Shown here: positions 52,726 to 64,000 of the stretch, piece by piece
How positions within the stretch are numbered: position 1 is the first letter of the stretch
How the letters are laid out: every line of letters starts with the position of its first letter
NCBI RefSeq assembly: GCF_004123145.1
Contig: NZ_SDKC01000001.1
Coordinates: forward strand, 1,197,501-1,261,500
Source of the DNA: Blautia faecicola
GTDB lineage: Bacteria; Bacillota; Clostridia; Lachnospirales; Lachnospiraceae
Direction: 5' to 3'
Length of the DNA stretch: 64,000 nt
Made by a program: the position numbers and the translations under genes
The notes under the pieces: model-generated
The model's input: only the letters and a program-made list of their open reading frames with translations
Told to the model about the DNA's origin: nothing
The model's database searches: none

Positions 52726-53175
52726 ATGAAGTGTCCGTTTTGTAATCAGGATAATACCCGGGTTGTGGATTCCCGCCCGGTGGATGACAATACTGCCATC
52801 CGGAGAAGAAGAATGTGTGATGCGTGCGGAAAACGATTTACCACTTATGAGAAAGTAGAGACGATTCCGCTGATCGTGATCAAAAAAGACCAGAACAGAG
52901 AGCAGTTTGACCGGTCAAAGATTGAGGCGGGTGTACTGCGTGCCTGCCACAAACGTCCGGTATCTGCAGAACAGATCCACAAGCTGGTGGACGAGGTGGA
53001 AACCGAGATCTTCAATCTGGAGGAACGGGAGATTCCGAGTTCTGTGATCGGAGAGATCGTGATGGATAAACTCAAAGACCTGGAAGCAGTTGCCTATGTG
53101 CGTTTTGCTTCGGTATACAGAGAATTTAAAGATGTCAATACCTTTATGGATGAACTGAAGAAGATTCTGAAATAA
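52726..53175 (+). CDS. nrdR: Transcriptional repressor NrdR
   Basis: A 149-residue repressor of ribonucleotide reductase genes. The zinc ribbon uses CPFC at residues 3-6 and CDAC near 31-34. The ATP-cone domain covers about residues 48-138 (PLIVIKKDQNREQFDRSKI onward), sensing ATP/dATP. GAGAAGGA precedes ATG 52726. No ribonucleotide reductase gene is in the window. Confidence 0.96.
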   Translation: MKCPFCNQDNTRVVDSRPVDDNTAIRRRRMCDACGKRFTTYEKVETIPLIVIKKDQNREQFDRSKIEAGVLRACHKRPVSAEQIHKLVDEVETEIFNLEEREIPSSVIGEIVMDKLKDLEAVAYVRFASVYREFKDVNTFMDELKKILK

Positions 53176-53183
53176 ATGGAAAT

Positions 53184-53212
53184 TTGACAAGCGCACCATT
53201 GTGCGTTACAAT
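53184..53212 (+). promoter_or_regulatory. Aminotransferase promoter with operator-like palindrome in its spacer
   Basis: TTGACA (53184-53189), 17 bp, TACAAT (53207-53212). The spacer is GCGCACCATTGTGCG, an inverted repeat CGCAC/GTGCG around ATT-rich centre, well placed for a repressor. Confidence 0.7.
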
Positions 53213-53283
53213 AAAAAAAATATGTAATCCACTGAATTAGTGTGATAAAGTAAAAAAATGAAAACGAATGGAGGCAGATACTA

Positions 53284-54504
53284 ATGAAGACTTTTGATAA
53301 ATCTTCCAAACTGGATAACGTATTATACGATGTAAGAGGGCCCGTGGTGGACGAGGCGGCCAGAATGGAAGCGGATGGTCTCAGTATTCTGAAATTGAAT
53401 ATCGGTAATCCGGCTCCATTTGGTTTTAATGCACCGGAAGAAGTGATTCTGGATATGAGACAGTCCTTATGGGACTGCCAGGGATACTCGGATTCGAAGG
53501 GACTGTTTTCCGCAAGAAAAGCGGTTATGCAGTACTGTCAGTTAAAGCAAATCCCGGATGTGACGATGGACGATATTTACACCGGTAACGGCGTCAGTGA
53601 GCTGATCAACCTGAGTATGCAGGCACTGTTAAATGACGGTGACGAGATCCTCATCCCGGCACCGGATTATCCGTTGTGGACGGCAACAGCTACACTGGCA
53701 GGCGGTAAAGTGGTGCATTACATCTGTGACGAAGAGTCTGACTGGAATCCGGATATTGCGGATATCAGAAGTAAGATCACAGACAGAACAAAAGCAATCG
53801 TTATCATCAACCCGAACAACCCGACCGGAGCTTTGTATTCGAAAGAAATTCTGGAAGAGATCGTGAAGATCGCAGAAGAGTTCGGACTGATCATCTTCTC
53901 CGATGAGATCTATGACCGTCTGGTGATGGATGGACTGAAACATATTTCCATCGCATCGATCGCGCCGAAAAATGTGTTCTGCGTGACCTTCAGCGGACTG
54001 TCCAAATCCCATATGATCGCAGGTTTCCGTGTGGGCTGGATGGTATTAAGCGGAAATAAAAAAGCAGCAGCAGGTTATATCGAGGGAATCAAGATGCTTT
54101 CCAATATGCGCCTTTGTTCGAATGTACCAGCACAGTCGATCATTCAGACGGCGCTTGGCGGATATCAGAGCGTAGAAGAGTATCTGCAGCCGGGCGGAAG
54201 AATCTATGAACAGAGAGAAGTGATCTATAAACTGTTGAATGATATTCCGGGAGTATCGGCGAAGAAACCGAAAGCCGCATTCTACATTTTCCCGAAACTG
54301 GATGTGGAGAAATTTAACATCTACGACGACGAAAAATTTGCACTGGATCTGCTGAGAGAGAAGAGAATCCTGATTGTACATGGTGGCGGATTCAACTGGG
54401 ATAAACCGGATCATTTCCGTGTGGTATATCTGCCGAGAGTCGCAGATTTGGAGAAAGCGACAAAGAAACTGGCAGAGTTTCTGGATGGATATCATCAAAA
54501 ATAA
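53284..54504 (+). CDS. Class I/II aminotransferase, AlaA/AlaT-like
   Basis: A 406-residue PLP-dependent aminotransferase close in length and motif to E. coli AlaA (YfbQ), a glutamate-pyruvate transaminase. The PLP lysine is in FSGLSKSHMIAGFRVGW near residue 240; NPNNPTGALY and SDEIYDRL bind the cofactor, and HFRVVYLPR carries the substrate arginine. GGAGG precedes the start. It is monocistronic with a promoter and terminator of its own. Alanine synthesis is the likely role. Confidence 0.88.
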   Translation: MKTFDKSSKLDNVLYDVRGPVVDEAARMEADGLSILKLNIGNPAPFGFNAPEEVILDMRQSLWDCQGYSDSKGLFSARKAVMQYCQLKQIPDVTMDDIYTGNGVSELINLSMQALLNDGDEILIPAPDYPLWTATATLAGGKVVHYICDEESDWNPDIADIRSKITDRTKAIVIINPNNPTGALYSKEILEEIVKIAEEFGLIIFSDEIYDRLVMDGLKHISIASIAPKNVFCVTFSGLSKSHMIAGFRVGWMVLSGNKKAAAGYIEGIKMLSNMRLCSNVPAQSIIQTALGGYQSVEEYLQPGGRIYEQREVIYKLLNDIPGVSAKKPKAAFYIFPKLDVEKFNIYDDEKFALDLLREKRILIVHGGGFNWDKPDHFRVVYLPRVADLEKATKKLAEFLDGYHQK

Positions 54505-54523
54505 AAATATTGAGATACAGAAG

Positions 54524-54574
54524 AAAAGAGAGAGCAGATGGAACCTTTATGGAGTTCTGTCTGCTCTCTCTTTT
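54524..54574. terminator. Terminator between aminotransferase and arsR
   Basis: Perfect 15-bp arms AAAAGAGAGAGCAGA (54524-54538) and TCTGCTCTCTCTTTT (54560-54574) between convergent genes. Confidence 0.9.
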
Positions 54575-54623
54575 GGATTCTGAAATAGATGTCAGTCAAT
54601 GATTTCATAGAAGTAAGCCTCTG

Positions 54624-55010
54624 TTACTCCTGCACATGATCCAGTCCCTGTGCGAGAATGGTTGCTACATGCGCATCAGCCAGTGAATAATATACGGTTT
54701 TTCCATCTCTCCGGAATTTGACCAGTGCGGACTGTTTTAACACACGCAGCTGATGGGAGATGGCACTCTGTGTCATACCCAGAAGCTCTGCGATGTCGCA
54801 GACGCAAAGTTCACCGCCGGATAATGCATACAAAATACGGATTCTGGTAGGATCACCGAATACTTTGTAGAGATCTGCCAGACGATACAAAGTTTCATCC
54901 TCCGGAGCTTTCATTGGAAGATGCAGATGATGGTGGTGGCAGATATCACAGGTTTCAATTTCGCCATTACCGGCTGTATGCAGATGGGGTTGTTGTAATG
55001 TTTGTTTCAT
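54624..55010 (-). CDS. ArsR/SmtB-family metal-responsive repressor
   Basis: A 128-residue winged-helix repressor. The metal-site region ELCVCDIAELL lies near residue 68 and the recognition helix is MTQSAISHQLRVLKQSALV. The N-terminus is unusual: HLHTAGNGEIETCDICHHHH has a Cys pair and a His run that could bind zinc, cadmium or lead. It is monocistronic; no metal transporter gene adjoins it, so its target may be elsewhere. A promoter and an operator-like repeat precede it. Confidence 0.9.
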   Translation of the reverse strand: MKQTLQQPHLHTAGNGEIETCDICHHHHLHLPMKAPEDETLYRLADLYKVFGDPTRIRILYALSGGELCVCDIAELLGMTQSAISHQLRVLKQSALVKFRRDGKTVYYSLADAHVATILAQGLDHVQE

Positions 55011-55049
55011 TCGTTCACCAATTCCTTACTATGCTGTTTCTGTCTTTGC

Positions 55050-55116
55050 TAACTGTTTTATCAATGCTACAGTTATGCCTGTCTTTTAGTTTAACGGAAA
55101 AAACAGATTTGGTCAA
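55050..55116 (-). promoter_or_regulatory. arsR promoter and operator-like repeat
   Basis: On the minus strand TTGACC (55116-55111), 17 bp, TAAACT (55093-55088). Just downstream TAACTGT and ACAGTTA (55075-55050) form an inverted repeat with a 12-base centre, a good site for self-repression. Confidence 0.65.
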
Positions 55117-55124
55117 GGTCAAAG

Positions 55125-55170
55125 AAAAACACCGGGTCAGCGAGTGTATTTCCACATCTCGTGCCCCGGT
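55125..55170 (-). terminator. Terminator after lacZ
   Basis: On the minus strand ACCGGG (55170-55165) and CCCGGT (55136-55131) close an interrupted stem with inner CGAG/CTCG pairing, then GTTTTTC. Confidence 0.7.
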
Positions 55171-55207
55171 ATCAGTCAGATCAATAGGGATCTGTTTTAT
55201 AAAAATC

Positions 55208-58407
<3,200 letters not shown>

Positions 58408-58471
58408 GAGTAACAAGTTAATGGTTCAGACTTTTCTGTTATGCATGTGTGGTGGTTGACACAATGCTGTC

Positions 58472-60124
58472 TTACGATAAGCGGAAGATCACAGTTTCGT
58501 ATGGTTTCAGTGTTAAAATTTCATCTTCCGGACAAATATCATGTTCCGGATAATTAGATAAAAGTACTGAAGTATCCAACTGTAAACCGGTTCCGGCGTA
58601 CTGGAATTTCTGAACATCCTGCGAAAAATTATGTACAGCGAGCAATGTTTCCTCCTGATAACTTCTCGTATAGGCAATCACCGGTCCTTCCTCCGGACAG
58701 CAAAGGTGCAGGTCACCGTGTGCCATGACAGGATGCTCTTTTCGGAGTGTGATCAGTTTCTGATAAAAACGAAAGACGGAAGAATCATCTGCCATTTGGC
58801 TGGCGGCGTTGATTTCTTTATAGTTGGGATTGACACCGAGCCATGGTGTATGGTCGGAAAATCCACCGTATGCGCTGTCATCCCACTGCATCGGTGTCCG
58901 GGCATTATCTCGGCTGATGCGCTGGGCTTCTGCGAGAGCTTCCTGTGGTGTGATTTCCTCTTCAATCATGGTATGGTAGGCATTTCGGGTATCGATATCG
59001 TCATAGTCTTCGATGGAAGGATATGCAACATTTGTCATACCCAGTTCCTCGCCCTGATAAACAAAGGGAGTTCCCGGGAGCGTATGAAGGTAAGCTGCCA
59101 GCATTTTTGCGGATGCTTCCCGGTAAGTCGTATCATTTCCATAGAGGGAAACCTGGCGTGGTTTATCGTGGTTACTTAAAAATCTTGCCCACCAGCCGTC
59201 TGCTTTCAGAAGTTCGTAGTTGTGATGAAGATCACGCTTCATTTTCTCCGGTGACCAGGTCCGGATCTCTACGATTGGTGGTACAAACGGAATTGCCATA
59301 TTAAATTCTTCGCTGGCAGCGCTCGAGTAGTTGATGGCATCCTGGTCGTTATTGATGTTGACTTCTCCGACACTCATCAGGTGATCGGGTGTCATGGTCT
59401 TTGCAACCATTTCCCGGATATAACGATGTGTTCCTTCCAGGTTCACACAGGCGACAGTACCAAACTGTTCGTTTGGATTGGCACGGCCATCCAGTCCTTT
59501 GTCCAGATAACTGATGGCATCGATGCGGTAGCCATCCACGCCTTTATCGTTCCAGAAGCGGATAATATCAAAGATTTTTTCTTTTGTCTCAGGATTGTCC
59601 CAATTGAGATCCGGCTGTTCTTTTGCAAAAAAATGCAGGTAATACTGCCCACGCTCCGCTGCATATTCCCAGGCACTGCCGCCAAACACAGACATCCAGC
59701 CATTCGGTGCACCACCATCAGGAGCAGGATCTCTCCAGATATAATAATCACTGTAGGGATTGTTGCGGGATTTTCTGGATTCCTGAAACCAGATATGCCT
59801 GTCAGAAGAGTGATTCAACACCAGATCCATGATAATCGCGATCCCCCGCGCATGAGCCCCGTCCCGGAAAGCATCCCAGTCCTCCATGGTTCCGAATTCT
59901 TCCATGATGGAGGTGTAATCGGAAATGTCATATCCATTATCCACATTTGGTGAAGCGAACACCGGTGACATCCATACCGCATTGATGCCAAGTTCCTGCA
60001 GATAATCAAGTTTTTCAATCATTCCTTTCAGATCGCCGATTCCGTCATGATTGCCGTCTTTGAAGCTTCTCGGATAGATCTGATAGATCACCAGATCCTT
60101 ATACCAGTCTTTTTCGTGTTTCAT
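58472..60124 (-). CDS. GH13 alpha-glucosidase / oligo-1,6-glucosidase, second copy
   Basis: A 550-residue family 13 enzyme paralogous to the one at 28.9 kb. Nucleophile Asp in KGVDGYRIDAIS, acid/base Glu in SVGEVN, third Asp in LSNHDKPR, and YQIYPRSFKDGNHDGIGDL at the N-terminus. ATG 60124 is chosen for AAAGGGG upstream; the longer frame to 60169 has no support. It is cytosolic and acts on alpha-1,6- or short alpha-1,4-glucosides. It lies head to tail with lacZ upstream on the same strand but with its own leader. Confidence 0.93.
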   Translation of the reverse strand: MKHEKDWYKDLVIYQIYPRSFKDGNHDGIGDLKGMIEKLDYLQELGINAVWMSPVFASPNVDNGYDISDYTSIMEEFGTMEDWDAFRDGAHARGIAIIMDLVLNHSSDRHIWFQESRKSRNNPYSDYYIWRDPAPDGGAPNGWMSVFGGSAWEYAAERGQYYLHFFAKEQPDLNWDNPETKEKIFDIIRFWNDKGVDGYRIDAISYLDKGLDGRANPNEQFGTVACVNLEGTHRYIREMVAKTMTPDHLMSVGEVNINNDQDAINYSSAASEEFNMAIPFVPPIVEIRTWSPEKMKRDLHHNYELLKADGWWARFLSNHDKPRQVSLYGNDTTYREASAKMLAAYLHTLPGTPFVYQGEELGMTNVAYPSIEDYDDIDTRNAYHTMIEEEITPQEALAEAQRISRDNARTPMQWDDSAYGGFSDHTPWLGVNPNYKEINAASQMADDSSVFRFYQKLITLRKEHPVMAHGDLHLCCPEEGPVIAYTRSYQEETLLAVHNFSQDVQKFQYAGTGLQLDTSVLLSNYPEHDICPEDEILTLKPYETVIFRLS

Positions 60125-60203
60125 ATCGTTCCCCTTTCGTCTTTTTATACAAAGATATATTAAAAACATTATATTCTATTGTGCAGAAAAGAGCAAGCAA
60201 ATA

Positions 60204-60250
60204 CTGGGGACGGAGAAATATGGCTTAATGCCATATTTCTCCGTCCCCAG
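60204..60250. repeat. Perfect 21-bp-arm hairpin, REP-like
   Basis: 21-bp perfect arms (60204-60224 and 60230-60250, outer part CTGGGGACGGAGAAAT) with the loop TTAAT. There is no T-run on either side. The GGGGACGG core recalls REP-type palindromes mobilised by RAYT transposases in other bacteria. It lies between the divergent GH13 and ridA genes. Confidence 0.7.
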
Positions 60251-60260
60251 CGGTTCAACA

Positions 60261-60288
60261 TTGACGAACTCGAACATCATGTTATAAT
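60261..60288 (+). promoter_or_regulatory. ridA promoter
   Basis: TTGACG (60261-60266), 16 bp, TATAAT (60283-60288), about 40 bases before the ridA start. Confidence 0.8.
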
Positions 60289-60328
60289 AAGAAGCAGATG
60301 TAGAAAAATGATAATGGAGGATACAAAC

Positions 60329-60703
60329 ATGAAGAAAACAATTTTTGCTGAAAAAGCACCTGCAGCAGTAGGACCTTATGTACATGCTGTAGAAGCTGGA
60401 AATATGGTATTTACTTCCGGTCAGCTGGGACTGGATCCGGAGAACGGAACTCTGCCGGAAGGTATCGAGGCACAGACGCATCAAGCACTGAAAAACCTGG
60501 GAGCTGTTCTGGAAGCAGCAGGCGTTGGATATGAAGACGTTGTTCGTACCATGGTATTTCTGGACAATATGGATGACTTTGCAACAGTCAATGCCATCTA
60601 CGCAGAATACTTCAAAGATGCTGCACCGGCTCGTTCCTGTGTGGAAGTTGCAAGACTTCCGAAGGGCGGTCTGATCGAGATTGAAGCAATCGCAGCAAAA
60701 TAA
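60329..60703 (+). CDS. ridA: 2-iminobutanoate/2-iminopropanoate deaminase
   Basis: A 124-residue RidA/YjgF protein that hydrolyses reactive enamine/imine intermediates of PLP enzymes. The catalytic arginine lies in PARSCVEVARLPKGG near residue 105, with GQLGLDPENG and the final Glu in IEIEAIA. ATG 60329 is chosen for GGAGG nine bases upstream; longer in-frame starts lack support. Monocistronic. Confidence 0.95.
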   Translation: MKKTIFAEKAPAAVGPYVHAVEAGNMVFTSGQLGLDPENGTLPEGIEAQTHQALKNLGAVLEAAGVGYEDVVRTMVFLDNMDDFATVNAIYAEYFKDAAPARSCVEVARLPKGGLIEIEAIAAK

Positions 60704-60710
60704 AGGAAAA

Positions 60711-60758
60711 AGATACCCGGATATGGAGAGAATACATCGGTATCCGGGTATCTTTTTT
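60711..60758 (+). terminator. ridA terminator
   Basis: AGATACCCGGATA (60711-60723) and TATCCGGGTATCT (60741-60753), a perfect 13-bp stem, then TTTTT. Confidence 0.9.
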
Positions 60759-60839
60759 ATACGATGCGCTTTAATATGGTAATATGATAAAAAAATAAAG
60801 CAAAAAATGATTGACAAGACAGGAAGTTTTCGGGATAAT

Positions 60840-60896
60840 GGATTACGAATATTTTTACGGACTGTGAAAGTACGAAGTACGGAACAATCCGGTATC
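60840..60896 (+). repeat. 57-bp leader repeat, copy upstream of putP (hairpin copy 6)
   Basis: Matches the reverse complement of 25134-25190 at about 49 of 57 positions. The hairpin GGACTGT to ACAATCC (60859-60890) has GTACGAAGTAC at its tip and ends 38 bases before the putP start. CCGGTATC follows directly, as in the other copy. Confidence 0.75.
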
Positions 60897-60928
60897 ATAA
60901 TTACATAAAGGAAGGATGAGAAAAAGGA

Positions 60929-62476
60929 ATGAGTAACACAGATACCATAGTAATCCTGATCGCATTTGCGGCATATCTGGTGCTGATGATTGTGATCGGT
61001 GCGATCTACATGAAAAATACGAACAATTCAGAAGATTATTTTCTTGGCGGAAGAGGGCTGAGCGGCTGGGTGGCTGCGCTGTCGGCACAGGCGTCGGATA
61101 TGAGCGGCTGGCTGTTGATGGGACTTCCGGGAACCGTATATGCACTGGGTACAGGGCAGTCCTGGATCGCGATCGGACTGTTCCTCGGAACAGTCTGTAA
61201 CTGGGTGTTTATTTCTTCACGGTTGAGAAAATATACGATCAAGGCAAATAACTCCCTGACACTGCCGGCATACTTTGAAAACCGGTTCCGTGATAAAAAA
61301 AGGGTACTGCTTCTGGTATCATCGATTGTGATCGTTATCTTTTTCCTGGTATATACAGCGTCTGCACTGTCTGCCGGTGGAAAATTATTTAACTCTGTAT
61401 TCGGTGTGGATTATCATGTGGCCCTGGCCATCGGTGCTGCGGTTATCCTGATCTATACGTTTATGGGCGGTTTTATGGCGGTTTGTGTGACCGATTTTAT
61501 TCAGGGAAGTCTGATGTTAGTAGGACTGCTGGTGGTTCCGATTGCTGCATACTTTATGGTAGGAGCGGATCAGGTAAAACCGATTCTTGACCAGAGCGGT
61601 GTTGTGGGCGGTGCTTCGGCATATCTGAGTCTGTTTCGGAATGGTGACCGGTCTTATACCGCAGTGGAGATTATCTCACAGCTGGCCTGGGGGCTGGGAT
61701 ATTGTGGAATGCCGCATATTCTGACTCGATTTATGGCGGTAAAGAATCAGAAAGAGTTGAGAAAATCGAGAGTAATTGCTATTATATGGGTAACGATTTC
61801 TCTGGCAGCAGCTGTAGCGATCGGTATTATCGGTCGTGTCTATCTGTTTCCGACGATTCTTGGAACGGAGGGAAATGCTTCCACAGAAAGCGTCTTTATC
61901 GAGATGATCACAAAAATGTTTACGAAAGATACGAATCTGCCATTTGTCGGAGGAATCTTCCTGTGCGGTATCCTGGCAGCGATTATGTCCACAGCGGATT
62001 CACAGCTTCTGGTGACGGCTTCATCCGTGTCTAAAGATATTTATAAGGATATTCTGAAACCGGAATCCGATGAGAAAAAAGTGCTGAAGGTGAGCCGTTT
62101 TACAGTACTGGTTGTTGCATTGCTGGCATTTTTGATTGCCTGGGATCCAAACAACAGTATTATGGGACTGGTATCCAACGCATGGGCAGGTCTTGGTTCG
62201 GCGTTCGGACCGATCGTAGTGATGTCCCTGTTCTGGAGAAGAACGAATTTTGCCGGAGCAGTAGCGGGGATTGTGTCCGGTGGCGGTGCGGTTCTGATAT
62301 GGGATTATCTGCCGTTGGTACATGGACAGACGCTTGGAACTGCGACCGGGCTGTATTCACTGGTGGCAGGATTTGCGCTGAGTATTCTCTGCATTGTGAT
62401 CTTCAGTCTCTGTACGAAGGAACCATCTCAGGAAATTCTGGCAGAGTTCGATGAAGTAAAAAACTGGAAAGAGTAA
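60929..62476 (+). CDS. putP: Sodium/proline symporter
   Basis: A 515-residue sodium:solute symporter with 13 predicted helices. AQASDMSGWLLMGLPG in helix 2 and the later GGIFLCGILAAIMSTADSQLLVTAS, with the sodium-binding Ser/Thr, match PutP closely. It imports proline with sodium. AAGGAAGG lies upstream of ATG 60929. Its leader contains the 57-bp repeat. truA follows eight bases after the stop, so the two are probably co-transcribed. Confidence 0.93.
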   Translation: MSNTDTIVILIAFAAYLVLMIVIGAIYMKNTNNSEDYFLGGRGLSGWVAALSAQASDMSGWLLMGLPGTVYALGTGQSWIAIGLFLGTVCNWVFISSRLRKYTIKANNSLTLPAYFENRFRDKKRVLLLVSSIVIVIFFLVYTASALSAGGKLFNSVFGVDYHVALAIGAAVILIYTFMGGFMAVCVTDFIQGSLMLVGLLVVPIAAYFMVGADQVKPILDQSGVVGGASAYLSLFRNGDRSYTAVEIISQLAWGLGYCGMPHILTRFMAVKNQKELRKSRVIAIIWVTISLAAAVAIGIIGRVYLFPTILGTEGNASTESVFIEMITKMFTKDTNLPFVGGIFLCGILAAIMSTADSQLLVTASSVSKDIYKDILKPESDEKKVLKVSRFTVLVVALLAFLIAWDPNNSIMGLVSNAWAGLGSAFGPIVVMSLFWRRTNFAGAVAGIVSGGGAVLIWDYLPLVHGQTLGTATGLYSLVAGFALSILCIVIFSLCTKEPSQEILAEFDEVKNWKE

Positions 62477-62483
62477 GAAATCT

Positions 62484-63227
62484 ATGAATTATTTGCTGAC
62501 GATAGAATATGAAGGAACCCGTTACGAAGGATGGCAGAGACAGAAGAAAACCACGCAGACGATTCAGGGAAAGCTGGAACAGGTATTATCCAGAATGACA
62601 GAAAAAGAGATTGAGATCGACGGAGCAGGGCGGACGGATGCCGGGGTTCATGCGAAGAATCAGACAGCCAGTGTGCATCTGGCAAAGAAATGGGATCCGA
62701 AGGAGATTTTGCAATATATGAATCAGTATCTGCCGGAAGATATCTGTGTAAAGTCCGTGGAACAGGTATCGGAACGGTTTCATGCAAGGCTCTGGGCGGA
62801 AGGAAAATGTTATTCTTACCGGATTGGAACGGATGAGCAGAAATCGGTGTTTGACCGGAAGTTTCGGTATCATCTGGGGGAAACTCTGGATGTAGAGGCG
62901 ATGCGCCGGGCAGCACAGGATCTGGTGGGAACCCATGATTTTAAATCGTTTTGTGGCAATCCGAAGATGAAGAAATCCACGGTGCGGACGATTACGGATA
63001 TAGTGATTGAAGAGTCGGAGCATGAGATACGGATTGTGTATACGGGAAATGGGTTTCTTCAGTATATGGTCAGAATCTTAACCGGAACTTTGATTGAGGT
63101 GGGGCAGCATAGGAGGGATGCGGACAGTATGCCGGAGCTGCTTGAGAGGATGGAGCGGAAGTTTGCGGGCGTTACGGCGCCGGCAGAGGGGCTGTGTCTT
63201 GAACGCGTATTTTATTCAAAAAAATAG
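62484..63227 (+). CDS. truA: tRNA pseudouridine(38-40) synthase
   Basis: A 247-residue TruA that isomerises uridines 38-40 of the tRNA anticodon arm. The catalytic Asp is in GAGRTDAGVHA near residue 51; GTHDFKSFCG and GNGFLQYMVRILTGTLIEVG are further family segments. ATG 62484 lies seven bases after the putP stop with no strong ribosome site, so translational coupling is likely. Confidence 0.96.
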   Translation: MNYLLTIEYEGTRYEGWQRQKKTTQTIQGKLEQVLSRMTEKEIEIDGAGRTDAGVHAKNQTASVHLAKKWDPKEILQYMNQYLPEDICVKSVEQVSERFHARLWAEGKCYSYRIGTDEQKSVFDRKFRYHLGETLDVEAMRRAAQDLVGTHDFKSFCGNPKMKKSTVRTITDIVIEESEHEIRIVYTGNGFLQYMVRILTGTLIEVGQHRRDADSMPELLERMERKFAGVTAPAEGLCLERVFYSKK

Positions 63228-63314
63228 GAGAAAAGAGTTTTTTTTCGAAAAAGGAGAAATCTTCATTAATAAGTGATAAGAAAGAGTTCTAAATAATTTT
63301 GGATATAAAGATAT

Positions 63315-63364
63315 AAAAAGGAAGATAGTTGTGTACATTAAGATGTACTGCTATCTTCCTTTTT
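63315..63364. terminator. Bidirectional terminator between truA and luxS
   Basis: Perfect 14-bp arms AAAAAGGAAGATAG (63315-63328) and CTATCTTCCTTTTT (63351-63364) between convergent genes. Confidence 0.9.
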
Positions 63365-63417
63365 ATAGTATCTGATATTTTGCAACAATGTTCACTGCCG
63401 GATAGCAATGAAAGTAT

Positions 63418-63897
63418 TTATTCCGGGTATACCAGGCGGTCTTCTTTGATGTCGGTTAATACTTCGGTCAGGAAGCGGTTTGCCAGGTAGTTTGCCATGG
63501 ACAGGTTCATGTCGAGGTAGTTACCGCAGTCTTTTGGAGAGGCGCCTGGGACCTCGTCGTGGTAGTCGCGGATGAAGGTGAACATCTCGGTCATCAGCGG
63601 GACGATGTCTCTGGAAGTGTAGTTGCCTGCCAGAAGGAGATAGAAGCCGGTGCGGCAGCCCATTGGTCCGAAGTAGATGGTTTTGGAGCCGAAGTCCGGG
63701 TGATTTCTTAAGAAGGTGGCTCCCAGATGTTCGATGGTGTGTACCTCAGCGGTGTTCATCACCGGTTCTTCGTTCGGGGATGTCATACGGATATCGAATG
63801 TGGTGATCAGGGAATCGCCAACCGGGTCTTTGCGGGATACGTATACACCCGGCTGGAGCTTTATGTGGTCGATGGTAAAACTTGTGATTTTCTGCAT
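63418..63897 (-). CDS. luxS: S-ribosylhomocysteine lyase
   Basis: A 159-residue LuxS that splits S-ribosylhomocysteine to homocysteine and the autoinducer-2 precursor. The metal site is HTIEH at residues 53-57 with a Cys in DCGNY near 127; the catalytic Cys lies in GPMGCRTGF. ATG 63897 follows AGGAGG and gives the family N-terminus. The frame stays open upstream to the window edge, but that part is not LuxS-like and I do not count it. Confidence 0.95.
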   Translation of the reverse strand: MQKITSFTIDHIKLQPGVYVSRKDPVGDSLITTFDIRMTSPNEEPVMNTAEVHTIEHLGATFLRNHPDFGSKTIYFGPMGCRTGFYLLLAGNYTSRDIVPLMTEMFTFIRDYHDEVPGASPKDCGNYLDMNLSMANYLANRFLTEVLTDIKEDRLVYPE

Positions 63898-64000
63898 AAT
63901 AAAAACCTCCTGTGAGTTCGATGTACTCTCGGAGTCTTTCGGTACTTGCTTTTGTGGCTGATTTTCTGCCAGTTGCACCCGAATTTCATCAACGTACGCA

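Noticed and set aside
55050-55075. arsR operator as a copy of the leader hairpin family
   Set aside because: The arms TAACTGT/ACAGTTA agree but the centre has 12 unrelated bases; a repressor site is the better explanation.
63898-64000. In-frame N-terminal extension of LuxS to the window edge
   Set aside because: The extension is not LuxS-like, and AGGAGG directly precedes the conserved Met at 63897; an upstream gene cannot be judged from 100 bases.

Overview
The window looks like a chromosomal segment of an anaerobic, endospore-forming Firmicute, most likely a gut Lachnospiraceae of the Blautia/Ruminococcus type. The reasons are: moderate GC with strong AGGAGG ribosome sites; spoIIGA, sigE, sigG and a YlmC/YmxH gene; an F-type oxygen-scavenging flavo-diiron protein; clostridial 4Fe-4S enoate reductases; and a full maturation set for selenium-dependent molybdenum hydroxylases. 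I see no rRNA, tRNA, CRISPR array, prophage or transposase gene. The species call is inference.

Layout. 1-2.8 kb: end of an L-rhamnose operon (rhaB end, isomerase, rhaD). 2.8-7.1 kb: a Uma2-type gene, a nucleoside phosphorylase, an aldo/keto reductase and an unknown membrane protein. 7.3-25.1 kb: an aromatic/alicyclic acid locus. It holds a SLC13-like transporter, an alpha/beta hydrolase, a LysR regulator, a xylose-isomerase-like TIM barrel, two Fe-S enoate reductases, two YdiB-type quinate/shikimate dehydrogenases, a type I 3-dehydroquinase, a YdiN-like MFS carrier and an NCS2-like permease. trpS and a chorismate mutase-shikimate kinase fusion are embedded in it. I read the locus as a quinate/shikimate (possibly chlorogenate) uptake and reduction system. 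25.5-30.5 kb: GNAT, MATE, AraC and a GH13 glucosidase. 30.7-38.5 kb: spoIIGA-sigE and sigG, separated by fprA, a decayed MATE gene, a GH31 glucosidase and sseB. 38.6-52.1 kb: yqeC, moaC, mogA, selD, yedF, a cysteine desulfurase, a DUF3343 gene, a ModE-like regulator, yqeB, a MoeA-like gene, moaA, a MOSC gene, xdhC and modABC. Together these import molybdate, build molybdopterin and prepare selenium for a hydroxylase that is not in this window. 52.2-64 kb: ymxH-like, nrdR, an alaT-like aminotransferase, arsR, lacZ, a second GH13, ridA, putP, truA and luxS.

Non-coding structure is notable. A short hairpin family (arms GTAACTGT/ACAGTTAC, 11-nt loop close to GAAGRTACTGA) occurs seven times, always in the same orientation relative to the next gene. 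One copy is the right end of a 136-bp MITE-like element with 14-bp perfect terminal inverted repeats and an 8-bp target duplication, inserted exactly at the isomerase stop codon. A second, 144-bp element has 17-bp perfect inverted ends. A 29-nt stretch upstream of the MATE gene is identical to the antisense of part of the second shikimate dehydrogenase gene. Promoters of the transporter and the TIM-barrel operon share the same arrangement of conserved blocks, and a weaker version lies upstream of the second enoate reductase, which suggests one LysR regulon. A ModE-type palindrome sits just downstream of the yqeB promoter, and the spoIIG promoter has the unusually long spacer expected of a Spo0A-driven promoter.
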